From an uncultured SAR116 cluster alpha proteobacterium (GTDB taxonomy: Bacteria; Pseudomonadota; Alphaproteobacteria; Puniceispirillales; Marisalimonadaceae): a stretch of 64,000 bases of DNA. The DNA lies in the NCBI GenBank assembly GCA_902537945.1, contig CACBDG010000004.1, positions 52,298-116,297 on the forward strand, read 5' to 3'. Positions 42,214 through 51,746 of this stretch are shown one piece after another. The translations under genes were made by a program, and so were the position numbers. The notes beneath the pieces are model-generated. The model was not told the origin of the DNA and made no database searches. It saw nothing but the letters and a program-made list of their open reading frames with translations. Each line of letters begins with the position of its first letter. The first letter of the stretch is position 1.

Positions 42214-43097
42214 TGTTATCATTTCTTGAAAATTCTGTAGACAACCACATTCATTGTTGCCCCCACATAAATAAGAGAAGTACCGATATATTTGAAGTTG
42301 TTGAACATGCAGAAAATAATAAAATGTATGCTATAGGACTTATGGACAATTTTTCGAATACATCAGGTTATGCATCACTAATAAAAAAACATTTTCCAGA
42401 TTTAAATTTAAAAATTTTTGGTGGTCTCATTATGGAACCTCCCGCGGGAGGCGTTAGTTATGAGAATGCTAAAATTTCACTTGGCTATAGTTATTTTGAA
42501 AATGATGGTGCAAAGTTTATTTCTTTTCCAACTCACCATACAAGACATATTGCAATTCAAGAACAAAGAAATTTGAATTACATTCAAGATTGTTTTTATG
42601 TACCTAACGAAGGACCTACATACGAAACATCAAAAATTTTAGAGTTAATTGCAAAAAAAAATATTGTTTTAAATACTGGTCACTTATCACCCGAAGAAAC
42701 TATAATTTTAGTAAAAGCTGCTAAAAGTCTAGGTGTAGAAAAAATTTTAGTACCTTCAAATAATTTTACTAAAACAACAATAGAAAAATTAAAAATTTTT
42801 AATGTTTACTTTGAATTTTCCTATTTCTTTGTTTCAAAAGCAACGGAGGTTCCACTTACACATGTTGACGATGAAAGACATAAAATTAGAGGAATCAAAC
42901 TAAAAACTTTAAAAGATTTAATTAAAACCGCTGACCCAAAAAATGTTATTTTGTCTAGCGACTGTGGTGTTTCTATTCTACCCAAGCCGCATTTAGGCTT
43001 TTATGAATTTATAAAACAAGTACATGAATTAGGGTTCACAATGAAGGAAATTGATTATATGATTAAAACAAACTCAAAAAAGCTTTTTAGAATTTAA
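42213..43097 (+). CDS. DUF6282-like metal-dependent hydrolase
   Basis: A 294-residue TIM-barrel amidohydrolase-like protein. Metal-ligand-type motifs are DNHIHCCPH (about 10-18), SFPTHHTRH, LNTGHLSPEE and LSSDCG. Family members are annotated DUF6282 or amidohydrolase-like; reactions are unknown. It is embedded in the importer operon (1-base overlap before, 1-base gap after), so it probably acts on the imported compound or a product. Confidence 0.75.
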   Translation: MLSFLENSVDNHIHCCPHINKRSTDIFEVVEHAENNKMYAIGLMDNFSNTSGYASLIKKHFPDLNLKIFGGLIMEPPAGGVSYENAKISLGYSYFENDGAKFISFPTHHTRHIAIQEQRNLNYIQDCFYVPNEGPTYETSKILELIAKKNIVLNTGHLSPEETIILVKAAKSLGVEKILVPSNNFTKTTIEKLKIFNVYFEFSYFFVSKATEVPLTHVDDERHKIRGIKLKTLKDLIKTADPKNVILSSDCGVSILPKPHLGFYEFIKQVHELGFTMKEIDYMIKTNSKKLFRI

Positions 43098-43098
43098 T

Positions 43099-44232
43099 AT
43101 GAAAAATAATATACAAAAAGAATTATTAGATTTATTGAAACAAATTATTGAGATAGATACATGTTATCCTCCCGGAAGCAGTAAAAATTTTGGAAAATTT
43201 GTAAGCTCCTATCTTAAAAACAGTGGATTACAAATAAGATCATATAGTGTTGATAAAGAAAGAATAAATATTTGTGCATCTAATTATCAAGGAACAAAGA
43301 AATCAATAGTTTTTAATTCTCATATTGATACTGTTAGACCAATATTAAGTGAATGGAAAAGCAACCCTTTTAATCTAAAAGTAGAAAAAAATTATTCATA
43401 CGGGCTAGGAGCAGTTAATTGTAAAGGAAGTGCAGCAGTTCATTTATATTTAGCCAAAAATTTTAAAAGACTTTTTCCAAATATCAGAGAAAATATAGAT
43501 TTTACATTTGTTACTGATGAAGAAAATTTAGGACCTGATGGCACGAAATATTTAAAAAAACTAAAAGTTATAAAACCTCATACCCTAATTTTAGGTGCCC
43601 CAACTAATAATAATTTCGTAATTGAAGAAAGAGGTGTCTTTTGGTTAGAGATAAATGTTTTTGGTAAAACTTCACATGCTGGTGAACCCCACAAGGGAAT
43701 TAATTCTATTCAAAAATCTGCAAAAATAATTAATGAATTAAATTCAAATTTTAAAAAACATATAAAAAAATATAATATTGGAACTCATAAATCCACAATT
43801 AACGTTGGTATTGTATCTGGGGGAGAAAATGTGAACGTCGTCCCCTCAAAAACAAGAATAGTAGTTGATAGAAGAATTACTCATAAAGAAGATGTTAAAA
43901 AAGCCTTCAACGAAATTAAAAAATTTATACTTAAAGTTGATAAATCAGCAAAAGTGAAATTTCTTACTGGTACAAATCCATTTAAATCCAATAAATCAAA
44001 TATTTATTTGAAGGAACTGTCAAAATCCAAAGAGCTGATTACTGGACAAAAATCTAAATTTTTATCCTCTATTGGAGTAAGTGATGGAAGATATTTTGCT
44101 GACGACAATGTTAATATTATAAATATTGGTCCAGGCACAGGCTCAGAGGGTCACAAATCTAACGAAAAATTGATTAACAAGGATTTAGTTGATTATTTTC
44201 TTTTGTTAGAAAACTTTTTGCTCAAGTTTTGA
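43099..44232 (+). CDS. M20-family metallopeptidase/deacylase (ArgE/DapE-like)
   Basis: A 377-residue M20 enzyme. First metal histidine in FNSHIDTVRP (about residue 75). The bridging-acid motif reads GLGAVNCKGSAAV, with Asn where DMKGG-type enzymes have Asp, a change seen in some M20 subgroups. Acid residues are in VTDEENLGPDG; the lid has HAGEPHKGINS. Probably hydrolyses an N-acyl or dipeptide substrate. Co-directional within the importer operon. Confidence 0.85.
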   Translation: MKNNIQKELLDLLKQIIEIDTCYPPGSSKNFGKFVSSYLKNSGLQIRSYSVDKERINICASNYQGTKKSIVFNSHIDTVRPILSEWKSNPFNLKVEKNYSYGLGAVNCKGSAAVHLYLAKNFKRLFPNIRENIDFTFVTDEENLGPDGTKYLKKLKVIKPHTLILGAPTNNNFVIEERGVFWLEINVFGKTSHAGEPHKGINSIQKSAKIINELNSNFKKHIKKYNIGTHKSTINVGIVSGGENVNVVPSKTRIVVDRRITHKEDVKKAFNEIKKFILKVDKSAKVKFLTGTNPFKSNKSNIYLKELSKSKELITGQKSKFLSSIGVSDGRYFADDNVNIINIGPGTGSEGHKSNEKLINKDLVDYFLLLENFLLKF

Positions 44233-44264
44233 ACTTATTAAATTTAATTTGTGGATGAATAAAT

Positions 44265-45740
44265 ATGAAAAAATACAACCATTTCGTTAACGGTAAGGAG
44301 ATGTTGCCAAATAGTGGTGAATATTTTGAAACTGAAAACCCATACACATGTGAAAAATGGGCTGAAATGGCTAGAGGTAATGCTCATGATGTTGATACAG
44401 CCGTCAATGTTGCAAAAGACGTATTTGAAAATAATTGGTCCAAAACAAAACCTACGCAGAGAGGTAAATTACTAATTAAGCTGGCAGAGCTTGTGGAAAG
44501 AGATGCTCAGAAATTAGGCGAAATTGAAGTTAAAGATAATGGAAAACTTATCGCAGAAATGGGTGCCCAAACAAAATATCTTGCAGAATGGTACAGATAT
44601 TTTGGAGGGCTGGCTGATAAAGTCGAAGGATCAGTACTACCCTCTGATAAACCTGGTATATTTAACTTTACTAAATATGAACCTTTTGGTGTTGTTGGAA
44701 TGATAACAGCATGGAATTCACCCTTACTGCTTTTATCTTGGAAACTTGCGCCTGCTCTGGCAGCAGGAAATACTGCTGTAATTAAACCATCAGAATTCAC
44801 TTCAGCTTCTACCTTAGAATTTATGAATTTAGTATCTGAGGCAGGTTTTCCTGACGGAGTTGTAAATTGTATTACAGGTATGGGTATTGATGTTGGGCAA
44901 CCATTAGTTGAACATAAACACGTATCAAAAATTGCATTTACTGGATCAGACATTTCTGGGCAAAAGATCTATGAAACTGCAGCAAAAAAAATAATGCCTG
45001 TATCTCTAGAATTAGGTGGAAAATCCCCTAATATCGTTTTTGAGGATGCTGATTTTGAAGCTGCAATTATGGGTGTTATTTCAGGAATATTTGCCGCAAC
45101 AGGTCAAACGTGTATTGCTGGCTCTCGTCTTTTAGTTCAAGATTCAATATATGAAAAGTTTGTTGAAAGGCTTGTAAAAGTTGCGAGTGAGGCAAAAATT
45201 GGAGACCCTATGTCTTTAGACACTCATGTTGGCCCCGTAACCACTCAACCACAATTTGAAAAAATAATGAGCTATATTGATATCGCAAAAGCAGAAGGAG
45301 CAAAGTGTCTTTTAGGAGGTCAAGCATATTCTGGAAAGGATGTTAAAGGTAATAGATTTGTAGAACCAACAATTTTCACTGACGTTAATAATGATATGAG
45401 AATAGCTCAAGAAGAAGTTTTTGGACCAGTATTATCTATAATTCGTTTTAAAGACGAAGAAGAAGCTATAAAAATTGGAAATGACGTAATATTCGGGTTA
45501 GCTGCCGGAGTGTGGACTAATGACATAGGAAGAGCTCTTAGAATGTCAGATGCCTTAAGAGCAGGCACAGTATGGGTAAATACTTATAGAGCTGTTAGTT
45601 TTATGTCTCCGTTTGGTGGTTATAAAAGATCAGGTAGAGGAAGAGAAAGTGGGCAAGAGTCCATAAAAGAATTTTTACAAACAAAATCTATATGGATTGC
45701 AGAAAAAACTTCAGTTTCAAATCCATTTATTATTAGATAA
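44265..45740 (+). CDS. NAD(P)-dependent aldehyde dehydrogenase
   Basis: A 491-residue, full-length ALDH. The cofactor region has AWNSPLLLLSWKLAPALAAGN in pieces, then IKPSEFT and FTGSDISGQ. The general-base glutamate is in LELGGKSPN, and the catalytic cysteine in AATGQTCIAGSR (about residue 288). It oxidises an aldehyde to the acid. If the operon handles a hydroxyproline-like compound, 2-oxoglutarate semialdehyde would be a fitting substrate, but nothing in the sequence proves it. Confidence 0.92.
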   Translation: MKKYNHFVNGKEMLPNSGEYFETENPYTCEKWAEMARGNAHDVDTAVNVAKDVFENNWSKTKPTQRGKLLIKLAELVERDAQKLGEIEVKDNGKLIAEMGAQTKYLAEWYRYFGGLADKVEGSVLPSDKPGIFNFTKYEPFGVVGMITAWNSPLLLLSWKLAPALAAGNTAVIKPSEFTSASTLEFMNLVSEAGFPDGVVNCITGMGIDVGQPLVEHKHVSKIAFTGSDISGQKIYETAAKKIMPVSLELGGKSPNIVFEDADFEAAIMGVISGIFAATGQTCIAGSRLLVQDSIYEKFVERLVKVASEAKIGDPMSLDTHVGPVTTQPQFEKIMSYIDIAKAEGAKCLLGGQAYSGKDVKGNRFVEPTIFTDVNNDMRIAQEEVFGPVLSIIRFKDEEEAIKIGNDVIFGLAAGVWTNDIGRALRMSDALRAGTVWVNTYRAVSFMSPFGGYKRSGRGRESGQESIKEFLQTKSIWIAEKTSVSNPFIIR

Positions 45741-45797
45741 ATTTAAAATTTTAAATAATTTGATAATTTAATATTTGCTCAACAGGGATAAATAATA

Positions 45798-47060
45798 ATG
45801 GACTTTAGCGCTCAATCTAACATTTCATTCATTAAGCAGAAAATTGATGATTTAGAAAAAATAACTGATCAAGACAATCCATATACAAGAATTGTCTTTA
45901 GTAAAAAGTTTTATGAAGCAAGATCATGGTTAAAAAATGAATATCAGAAACTTGGATTGATAGTGTCTACAGATGACGCTGGAAACTTGATTGGACTTTT
46001 AAAATCAAAAATTAATACTGAGAAAGTGGTTATTATAGGATCACATATTGACACAGTACCCTCAGGGGGAAGATTTGATGGGATTGCTGGGGTTGTCGCT
46101 GCATTATGTGTAGTAAAACATATTAAGGAAAATGATATCAACCTACCTTTTAATCTTGCAGTATATGATTACCTTGGGGAAGAATTAAATGATTGGAGTA
46201 TTTCATGTATTGGAACACGAGGTATGATAGGTGCTTTAAATAAAGATATCTTGTCCAGAAGCAATTCGTCGGGAGAAATTTTAAAAGACGAAATAGATAA
46301 GATTGGTGGAAAATCTAATTTACTTACAAAACCATTTTCAATTATTGAAAATATTGTTGCATGTTTAGAATTACACATTGAACAAGGTAAAGTTTTAGAG
46401 CAAAAAAACATAGATATAGGCATTGTAAGATCTATTCCCAGTATTTCTAGGTTTAGTGTAGAAGTAAATGGTCAAGCTGGTCATAGTGGAACCATTTTAA
46501 TGGATCAAAGAGCTGATGCTCTTGTTACTTCTTCAGAAATAATAACATTTGTGAATAAGTTAGCTTCAAGGTTAGCAAAAGAAAGTAATCAACATTTTGT
46601 TTCAACCATTGGTAAAATTAATGTTCATCCAAATGCTGCAGCGATTATTCCAGGTAAAGTTGATATGACTATTGATCTACGGGCTTCCAGTAAAAGCTCA
46701 AGAGATCAATATATTAAGGAATTAGAAAAACAAATTGAAACAATGAACCAAAGCGGTCCTTGTAAAATTAAAATGAAAAATATTGCTTTTGCACCTTATG
46801 TGGAAATGGATAAAGAACTAGTAAAATTATTTAAAGTATCCTCTGATGAATATGGCTTCTCAAGTATTATTATGGATAGCGGCGCTGGCCATGATACAGC
46901 TCATTTATCAAGAGTTGCACCTGCCTCTATGATTTTTGTACCATGTATGGACGGTTTAAGTCATTGTCCCGAGGAATATGCAGAAATATCAGATATTTTA
47001 AAAGGTACCGCTGTATTATTTAAAATGGTTGAAAAAATAGCTAGTTCAAACAAAAATTAA
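45798..47060 (+). CDS. Zn-dependent amidohydrolase (N-carbamoyl amino acid hydrolase family, M20)
   Basis: A 420-residue second member of the family found at 1737. Motifs are GSHIDTVPSGGRFDG (metal His and bridging Asp), YLGEELNDW, ELHIEQGKVLE, HSGTILMD and GAGHDTAHL. The C-terminal CMDGLSHCPEE carries the last metal histidine. Likely releases ammonia/CO2 from a carbamoyl or ureido compound. The NEEGSRF-type motif of the other copy is replaced by YLGEELND, suggesting different substrate use. Its end overlaps the convergent MmgE/PrpD gene by 4 bases. Confidence 0.88.
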   Translation: MDFSAQSNISFIKQKIDDLEKITDQDNPYTRIVFSKKFYEARSWLKNEYQKLGLIVSTDDAGNLIGLLKSKINTEKVVIIGSHIDTVPSGGRFDGIAGVVAALCVVKHIKENDINLPFNLAVYDYLGEELNDWSISCIGTRGMIGALNKDILSRSNSSGEILKDEIDKIGGKSNLLTKPFSIIENIVACLELHIEQGKVLEQKNIDIGIVRSIPSISRFSVEVNGQAGHSGTILMDQRADALVTSSEIITFVNKLASRLAKESNQHFVSTIGKINVHPNAAAIIPGKVDMTIDLRASSKSSRDQYIKELEKQIETMNQSGPCKIKMKNIAFAPYVEMDKELVKLFKVSSDEYGFSSIIMDSGAGHDTAHLSRVAPASMIFVPCMDGLSHCPEEYAEISDILKGTAVLFKMVEKIASSNKN

Positions 47061-48448
47061 ATTATTTTGAAAAAATCTATAACATTTTCTTTGTTTTCTA
47101 GATCAAATATAAAATCTATCATTCCATTGACTTGATTTTTATCTATCTTCTTAGTTGAAGAAAAACAACAATTAGAAAATTTCTTTAAATATTCTTTCTC
47201 AGACAAAGGTGCTTTTGGGTGACCATAAACATAATCAAGGTTTATTTCGATTTTACTATCATTAACAAGTGTAATAACAAATTTTTGTGGTGTAAGGACT
47301 TTTTGATCTAATTTGTCATTCTTAATCATTGTAATTTTTTTGGCGAAATTTAATGTGTCTTTATTATTTAGATATTTTTTTTCTGTAAAAGTTTCAATAT
47401 TCAAATGATCATTAATCATGAAACTAGCACCAACAAATTTAGCACATAACTTTGAATAATTCGTTGTAAGATTATCAATTATTGGTCTTGCCACTAATTT
47501 GTAAACTCCAGGTGGGACATGACATTCAATTGATTCAATGTCGTCTTTATTTAACCCATGTTTTAATTTTAAATCTTTTATTACATGTACCAATCCATGA
47601 GTTAATCTTCCACTTGGAAAGGGTTTATGAGCTAATTGATCAATCATCCAAACTTTGCCAATATTCTCTAGGAGATAAGTCATTTCATAATCATCATTTT
47701 CTATTAATTTGAAGTAACCATGTTCTCCATTAAAAACTCTTTTAGGACCAGGGAAACCAGCTTTTGTTAGATCTATAGAAGCTAAAGCTGCTTTTGCGTT
47801 AAAACCAACTTGAAGTCCTAGAATTGGTACACCTTCAACATGGGATTGCATATTTCCACATGTTTGTGAGTACATTATACCTAAAGCATTATGTATCTCT
47901 TCTATAGAAAATTTTTGTATTTTTGATAAAGCTGCCGCAGCTCCAAAACCACTTGCTGTTGCCGGTCTAAAAAATTTCAATTCCCCCCGAGCGCAAATAC
48001 CTAGAAATGAGGCAATATCAACACCTAATGCTAGAGAGATTAAAAATTCTTTCCCATTTATGTTATACCCTAAATTATTTAGTTCTTCACAATGAGCGAG
48101 TAAAGAACTAAAAATAGCTGCCATGGGGTGAACAACTGCTCCTTCATGAATACAGTCAAATTCAAGACAGTGTATTTGATATGCATTAATAAGTGTTGTT
48201 GCATCCCTTGAATACCTATCCCACGTTCCAAGGACAGTACAATTTTTACCCTTAGACCATGTATGTGCAATTTTCTTAAGTTCGTTTAATTTTGAACCTG
48301 TGCTTCCAGCAATTCCAACACCAACGGTATCTAATAAAAAAACTTTTAATTGTTTTATTGTTTTTTCACTTAAATCTTCATATTTCGACGAAAAAATATG
48401 TTTAGAGAAAATTTCTGCAACCTCTTCACCCATTATTGATACGATCAA
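47057..48448 (-). CDS. MmgE/PrpD-family protein
   Basis: A 463-residue protein of the 2-methylcitrate dehydratase / cis-aconitate decarboxylase fold. Landmarks are LLDTVGVGIAG near the N-terminus, ECHVP-type IECHVPPGVYKLV and AHKPFPSGRLTHG, the active-site-region motif KPFPSCR-like. The family dehydrates or decarboxylates hydroxyacids; PrpD proper is unlikely without prpBC. Start: TTG 48448 abuts the cupin stop; ATG 48433 is a possible alternative. Confidence 0.85.
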   Translation of the reverse strand: MIVSIMGEEVAEIFSKHIFSSKYEDLSEKTIKQLKVFLLDTVGVGIAGSTGSKLNELKKIAHTWSKGKNCTVLGTWDRYSRDATTLINAYQIHCLEFDCIHEGAVVHPMAAIFSSLLAHCEELNNLGYNINGKEFLISLALGVDIASFLGICARGELKFFRPATASGFGAAAALSKIQKFSIEEIHNALGIMYSQTCGNMQSHVEGVPILGLQVGFNAKAALASIDLTKAGFPGPKRVFNGEHGYFKLIENDDYEMTYLLENIGKVWMIDQLAHKPFPSGRLTHGLVHVIKDLKLKHGLNKDDIESIECHVPPGVYKLVARPIIDNLTTNYSKLCAKFVGASFMINDHLNIETFTEKKYLNNKDTLNFAKKITMIKNDKLDQKVLTPQKFVITLVNDSKIEINLDYVYGHPKAPLSEKEYLKKFSNCCFSSTKKIDKNQVNGMIDFIFDLENKENVIDFFKII

Positions 48449-48826
48449 TTAATTGTTTTGGGTTAAAGAGATAGTTTCAAACTCAGCAGGACTTGTTATT
48501 TCTATCAATTCAAGGTCATCAGAGTGCTTGATTTCTCTATGATGAATCTCTGGTGGCTGATAAACTACATCGCCCTCATTCAAAGTGAATGTTCCCTCAC
48601 CTTTATATTCAAACTCTACACTGCCTTTTAAAATATAAACCATCTGAAATTTCAATTTATGATAATGCCATTCCCCATTAGCATGTTTACCCTCTATTGC
48701 TTTAATAACATTGGCTCCAAAATCACCAGAGGTTGCTTCTTCAATACCTAAATTCTTATATGAAAAAAAACCACGTAATCCAGATTCAAATTTGTTTTCT
48801 TTAGCCCTTGTAATTTTAAATTTCAT
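48449..48826 (-). CDS. cupin-domain protein
   Basis: A 125-residue cupin. Motif 1 is GEWHYHKLKFQMVYILKGS, and motif 2 region is GDVVYQPPEIHHRE. The start is ATG 48826, with GAGAGGTGAGA directly upstream; 19 extra codons of the open frame lie outside it. Sits between the enolase-superfamily gene and MmgE/PrpD on the same strand, so these three probably form one operon handling a sugar acid or hydroxyacid. Confidence 0.82.
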   Translation of the reverse strand: MKFKITRAKENKFESGLRGFFSYKNLGIEEATSGDFGANVIKAIEGKHANGEWHYHKLKFQMVYILKGSVEFEYKGEGTFTLNEGDVVYQPPEIHHREIKHSDDLELIEITSPAEFETISLTQNN

Positions 48827-48879
48827 TCTCACCTCTCTCAAAAAAATAATTCTTGTTAATCTTCTATTTATATAACATA

Positions 48880-49977
48880 TCAAAAAATACCAATTTCTGT
48901 TTTAAAATCCATACCATGGCCAGGACGTAACGTCGGTGTTAATGTTCCATTTTTCGGAAGAAGTGGCTCTTTCCAAAGATGATCATACCAACCCATATAC
49001 TCAAGCCATGAGGGGTTTTCAATAGAAGCAACAATATGAATTGAAAGTTCTGGAAACATATGCGGTGCAATTTTAATTCCAAATTTATTTGCTAATTTTG
49101 AGCTATAAATCAAATTTGTATAACCTCCTCGCATTATGTCAGGTTGAAGAATAGGTATTTTTTTTCCTTTCATAAAAGGTAATAAATCGTGATGAGTGAA
49201 ATTATTTTCACCAGTTACTATTGGAATTGGTGTTGAATTACAAACTTTATCATAACCATCAAAATCGTCTGCCATAATTGGTTCCTCGAGCCACTCAGGT
49301 TCATAACTTTCAATTTTTGGGCATACTTTAATAGTTTCTTCTACTGACCAGCCTTGATTTACATCAATCATTATTCCAATATCTTTACCAAGTTCATTTC
49401 GCATATCACGAACATTAACAATATCTTCGTCATTACTAAAACAATGAGCGACCTGCATTTTTATAGACTTAAATCCTTGCCCAACATATTTTTTTGCTTT
49501 TTGTATCATACCATCATGACCTAGGCCTCTATAACAACCTGATCCATAAACGGGCAGAGCTTTTTGATTTCCTTTCCATATTTTCCAAAGAGGCATTTCT
49601 TTTGTTCTTCCATAACAATCCCATAGAGCAATATCTAATGCTGACATTGCCATTACAGTTATTCCCATCCTTCCTTGTATGAAAGTAGCATTCCACATTT
49701 TATTCCATAAGGCTTCAATATTATCTATACTTTCACCGATAATAAGTGGTTTTAACATCTCATTAATACACATTTCCAAAGTTTTTAAACCACCTGCTAA
49801 AGGATGAAGATGACCAGTTCCAATAACCCCATTTTTTGTTTCCACCTGAACAATTAAGAGATCTATTTTTTCAAGTTTTAAGAAACCTGTTTCAGGAGGA
49901 TCAGAAAATGGTACTGAAATTATTTTTGTCTTTATAGAACTTACTATCAATGATTTTCTCTCACATAATTCTACCAT
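48880..49977 (-). CDS. enolase-superfamily (mandelate racemase/muconate lactonizing) enzyme
   Basis: A 365-residue enzyme. Metal ligands are visible as IDVNQGW (Asp), EPEWLEEPI (Glu) and VTGENNF (Glu); a His-containing block PHMFPE follows. At the usual K-x-K catalytic position the sequence reads FKSIKMQVA, so the second lysine appears to be Gln. Likely a sugar-acid dehydratase or epimerase-type enzyme. The start may be ATG 49977, or TTG 49950, which has GAGAG seven bases upstream. Confidence 0.85.
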   Translation of the reverse strand: MVELCERKSLIVSSIKTKIISVPFSDPPETGFLKLEKIDLLIVQVETKNGVIGTGHLHPLAGGLKTLEMCINEMLKPLIIGESIDNIEALWNKMWNATFIQGRMGITVMAMSALDIALWDCYGRTKEMPLWKIWKGNQKALPVYGSGCYRGLGHDGMIQKAKKYVGQGFKSIKMQVAHCFSNDEDIVNVRDMRNELGKDIGIMIDVNQGWSVEETIKVCPKIESYEPEWLEEPIMADDFDGYDKVCNSTPIPIVTGENNFTHHDLLPFMKGKKIPILQPDIMRGGYTNLIYSSKLANKFGIKIAPHMFPELSIHIVASIENPSWLEYMGWYDHLWKEPLLPKNGTLTPTLRPGHGMDFKTEIGIF

Positions 49978-50095
49978 AATGATAGCTCTATTAAAATTAT
50001 AAACTCAAGGTAAAAATTACTAATATCAATGACACAGTAATATTTAGTTGATAGATTAAATCAGATAAATAGTTGCTTATGTAAGGTTGATTTCA

Positions 50096-50998
50096 ATGGA
50101 AGCTTTAATTAACGGGATAAAAGTACCTAATTCCCTTTTAGGTAAATTAAAAGAAACTAATCTTAAAAATGCTACTGATGAAAAATTAAGACAATCACTA
50201 AATGACAATGGTTATCTCTTTTTGAAAAACGTCATTGAAAAAAATGATATCACTAAAGCTCGAAATGATATTTTTGAAAAATTAAAAAATGTAGATGAGC
50301 TTGAGGATCCATTTACTGAAGGCATTTGGTCAGGCAGATCAAGAAGAGATGAATTACATAAAGATAGAGGATTTTTTTGGGAAGACGTAAGTAATACAGA
50401 ATCATTAAGAAAAATTACAAATGGCAATAATTTAGAAAGTGTTTTTTCTAGAATATTTGGAATTTCTTCAATAGGCTTTGATTTTATATTTTTAAGAGCA
50501 GTATCAGGAGGAAAATTCACTCATATGCATTGTGATGCAGGTTTTTTCACAAGAAAAACTCAAAAGGTACTCACATGTTGGCTTGTTTTTACAGATATAA
50601 CTATCGATAAAGGTCCTTTATTTATAATTGAAGGGTCTCACAAATTTTCAGATATTAAAACCAAATATAAAGGATTTGACGTAGACATTCATAAACATAT
50701 GAAAGCGACAATAGACACAAACCCTATAACTTTTGCTCAAGAAAGAAATACAAAAATTTTAACTACTCAATTTAATCCAGGAGACGCACTTATTTTTGGG
50801 ATGTATACTGTTCATGGAACTTTTGAAAATTATGCTAATGACAAAAAAATACGCTTAACTTGTGACATTCGATTTCAACCTAATAATGAGTTGAAAGATC
50901 CTAGATATTTTGGACCAAAACCAACTGGAACTACTGGCGCTGGTTATGGTGAACTTAATAGCGCTAGACCACTTAATGAAGATTGGCATGTTAGATAA
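50096..50998 (+). CDS. phytanoyl-CoA dioxygenase (PhyH)-family Fe(II)/2-oxoglutarate enzyme
   Basis: A 300-residue dioxygenase. Iron ligands are in THMHCDAGFF (H-x-D) and in MYTVHGTFENY (distal His), with the 2-oxoglutarate-binding arginine in IRFQP-type RLTCDIRF. Substrate is unknown; the neighbouring sugar-acid and amino-acid genes give no clear clue. The start is ATG 50096, with GTAAGG nine bases upstream; the TTG at 50087 would leave no room for a ribosome site. Confidence 0.87.
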   Translation: MEALINGIKVPNSLLGKLKETNLKNATDEKLRQSLNDNGYLFLKNVIEKNDITKARNDIFEKLKNVDELEDPFTEGIWSGRSRRDELHKDRGFFWEDVSNTESLRKITNGNNLESVFSRIFGISSIGFDFIFLRAVSGGKFTHMHCDAGFFTRKTQKVLTCWLVFTDITIDKGPLFIIEGSHKFSDIKTKYKGFDVDIHKHMKATIDTNPITFAQERNTKILTTQFNPGDALIFGMYTVHGTFENYANDKKIRLTCDIRFQPNNELKDPRYFGPKPTGTTGAGYGELNSARPLNEDWHVR

Positions 50999-51042
50999 CA
51001 TATAAAGATAAAACAAAATTAAAAATTGGATAGCACTACAAA

Positions 51043-51717
51043 TTGTCTAACGCAAAAATACATGAAAGTTGGAAAATTGAACTGAACGAGGAATTTACTG
51101 CTCCATATATGTCAGATCTTAGATCATTTCTTAAGCAACAAATTTCGTTAGGTAAAAAAATCTATCCACCTATGAATAAAATTTTCAACGCGTTCAATTT
51201 AACCCCTCTTAGTAAAGTTAAAGTTGTCATTGTTGGACAAGATCCTTATCACGGTGAAGGTCAAGCAAATGGGTTAAGCTTTTCAGTTGAAAAATTCAAA
51301 AAAATTCCACCCTCTCTTCAAAATATTTTTAAAGAATTATTTGATGACCTTCGTATAACTTCTCCACAAAATGGTGATTTGCAAAATTGGGCTCATCAGG
51401 GCGTTTTGATGCTTAACAATAGTTTGACAGTTGAAAAAGGCATGCCTGGCTCACACCAAGGTAAGGGATGGGAAAAATTTACAGATTCAGTTTTGAAAGT
51501 CATTAATAAAAAAAGAAATAATGTTGTATTTATCTTATGGGGAAAAAAAGCTCAGGAAAAGTGTAATTTTATTGATAAAAACAATCACTTACTTCTTGAA
51601 AGTGCTCACCCATCACCATTTTCCGCTCATAATGGTTTTTTTGGTTCTAAACCTTTTTCAAAAACAAATAATTATCTTAAACAAAAAAATATTGAACCAA
51701 TAGATTGGCAGTTATAA
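51043..51717 (+). CDS. ung: uracil-DNA glycosylase, family 1
   Basis: A 224-residue enzyme of standard length. Active-site motif GQDPYHGEGQANGLSFSV (catalytic Asp and Tyr, about 65-82), the LNNSLTVEKG segment and the DNA-intercalation loop ESAHPSPFSAHNGFFGS are all present. It excises uracil from DNA. Start is TTG 51043; no ATG lies nearby before the conserved ESWK. Confidence 0.96.
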   Translation: MSNAKIHESWKIELNEEFTAPYMSDLRSFLKQQISLGKKIYPPMNKIFNAFNLTPLSKVKVVIVGQDPYHGEGQANGLSFSVEKFKKIPPSLQNIFKELFDDLRITSPQNGDLQNWAHQGVLMLNNSLTVEKGMPGSHQGKGWEKFTDSVLKVINKKRNNVVFILWGKKAQEKCNFIDKNNHLLLESAHPSPFSAHNGFFGSKPFSKTNNYLKQKNIEPIDWQL

Positions 51718-51746
51718 ACTTTTAAAATTGAAATGGTAACAATTTT

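Noticed and set aside
44507..44953. 148-codon open frame antisense to the aldehyde dehydrogenase
   Set aside because: Lies wholly inside a well-supported ALDH gene, has no ribosome site and reads as the reverse of conserved motifs.
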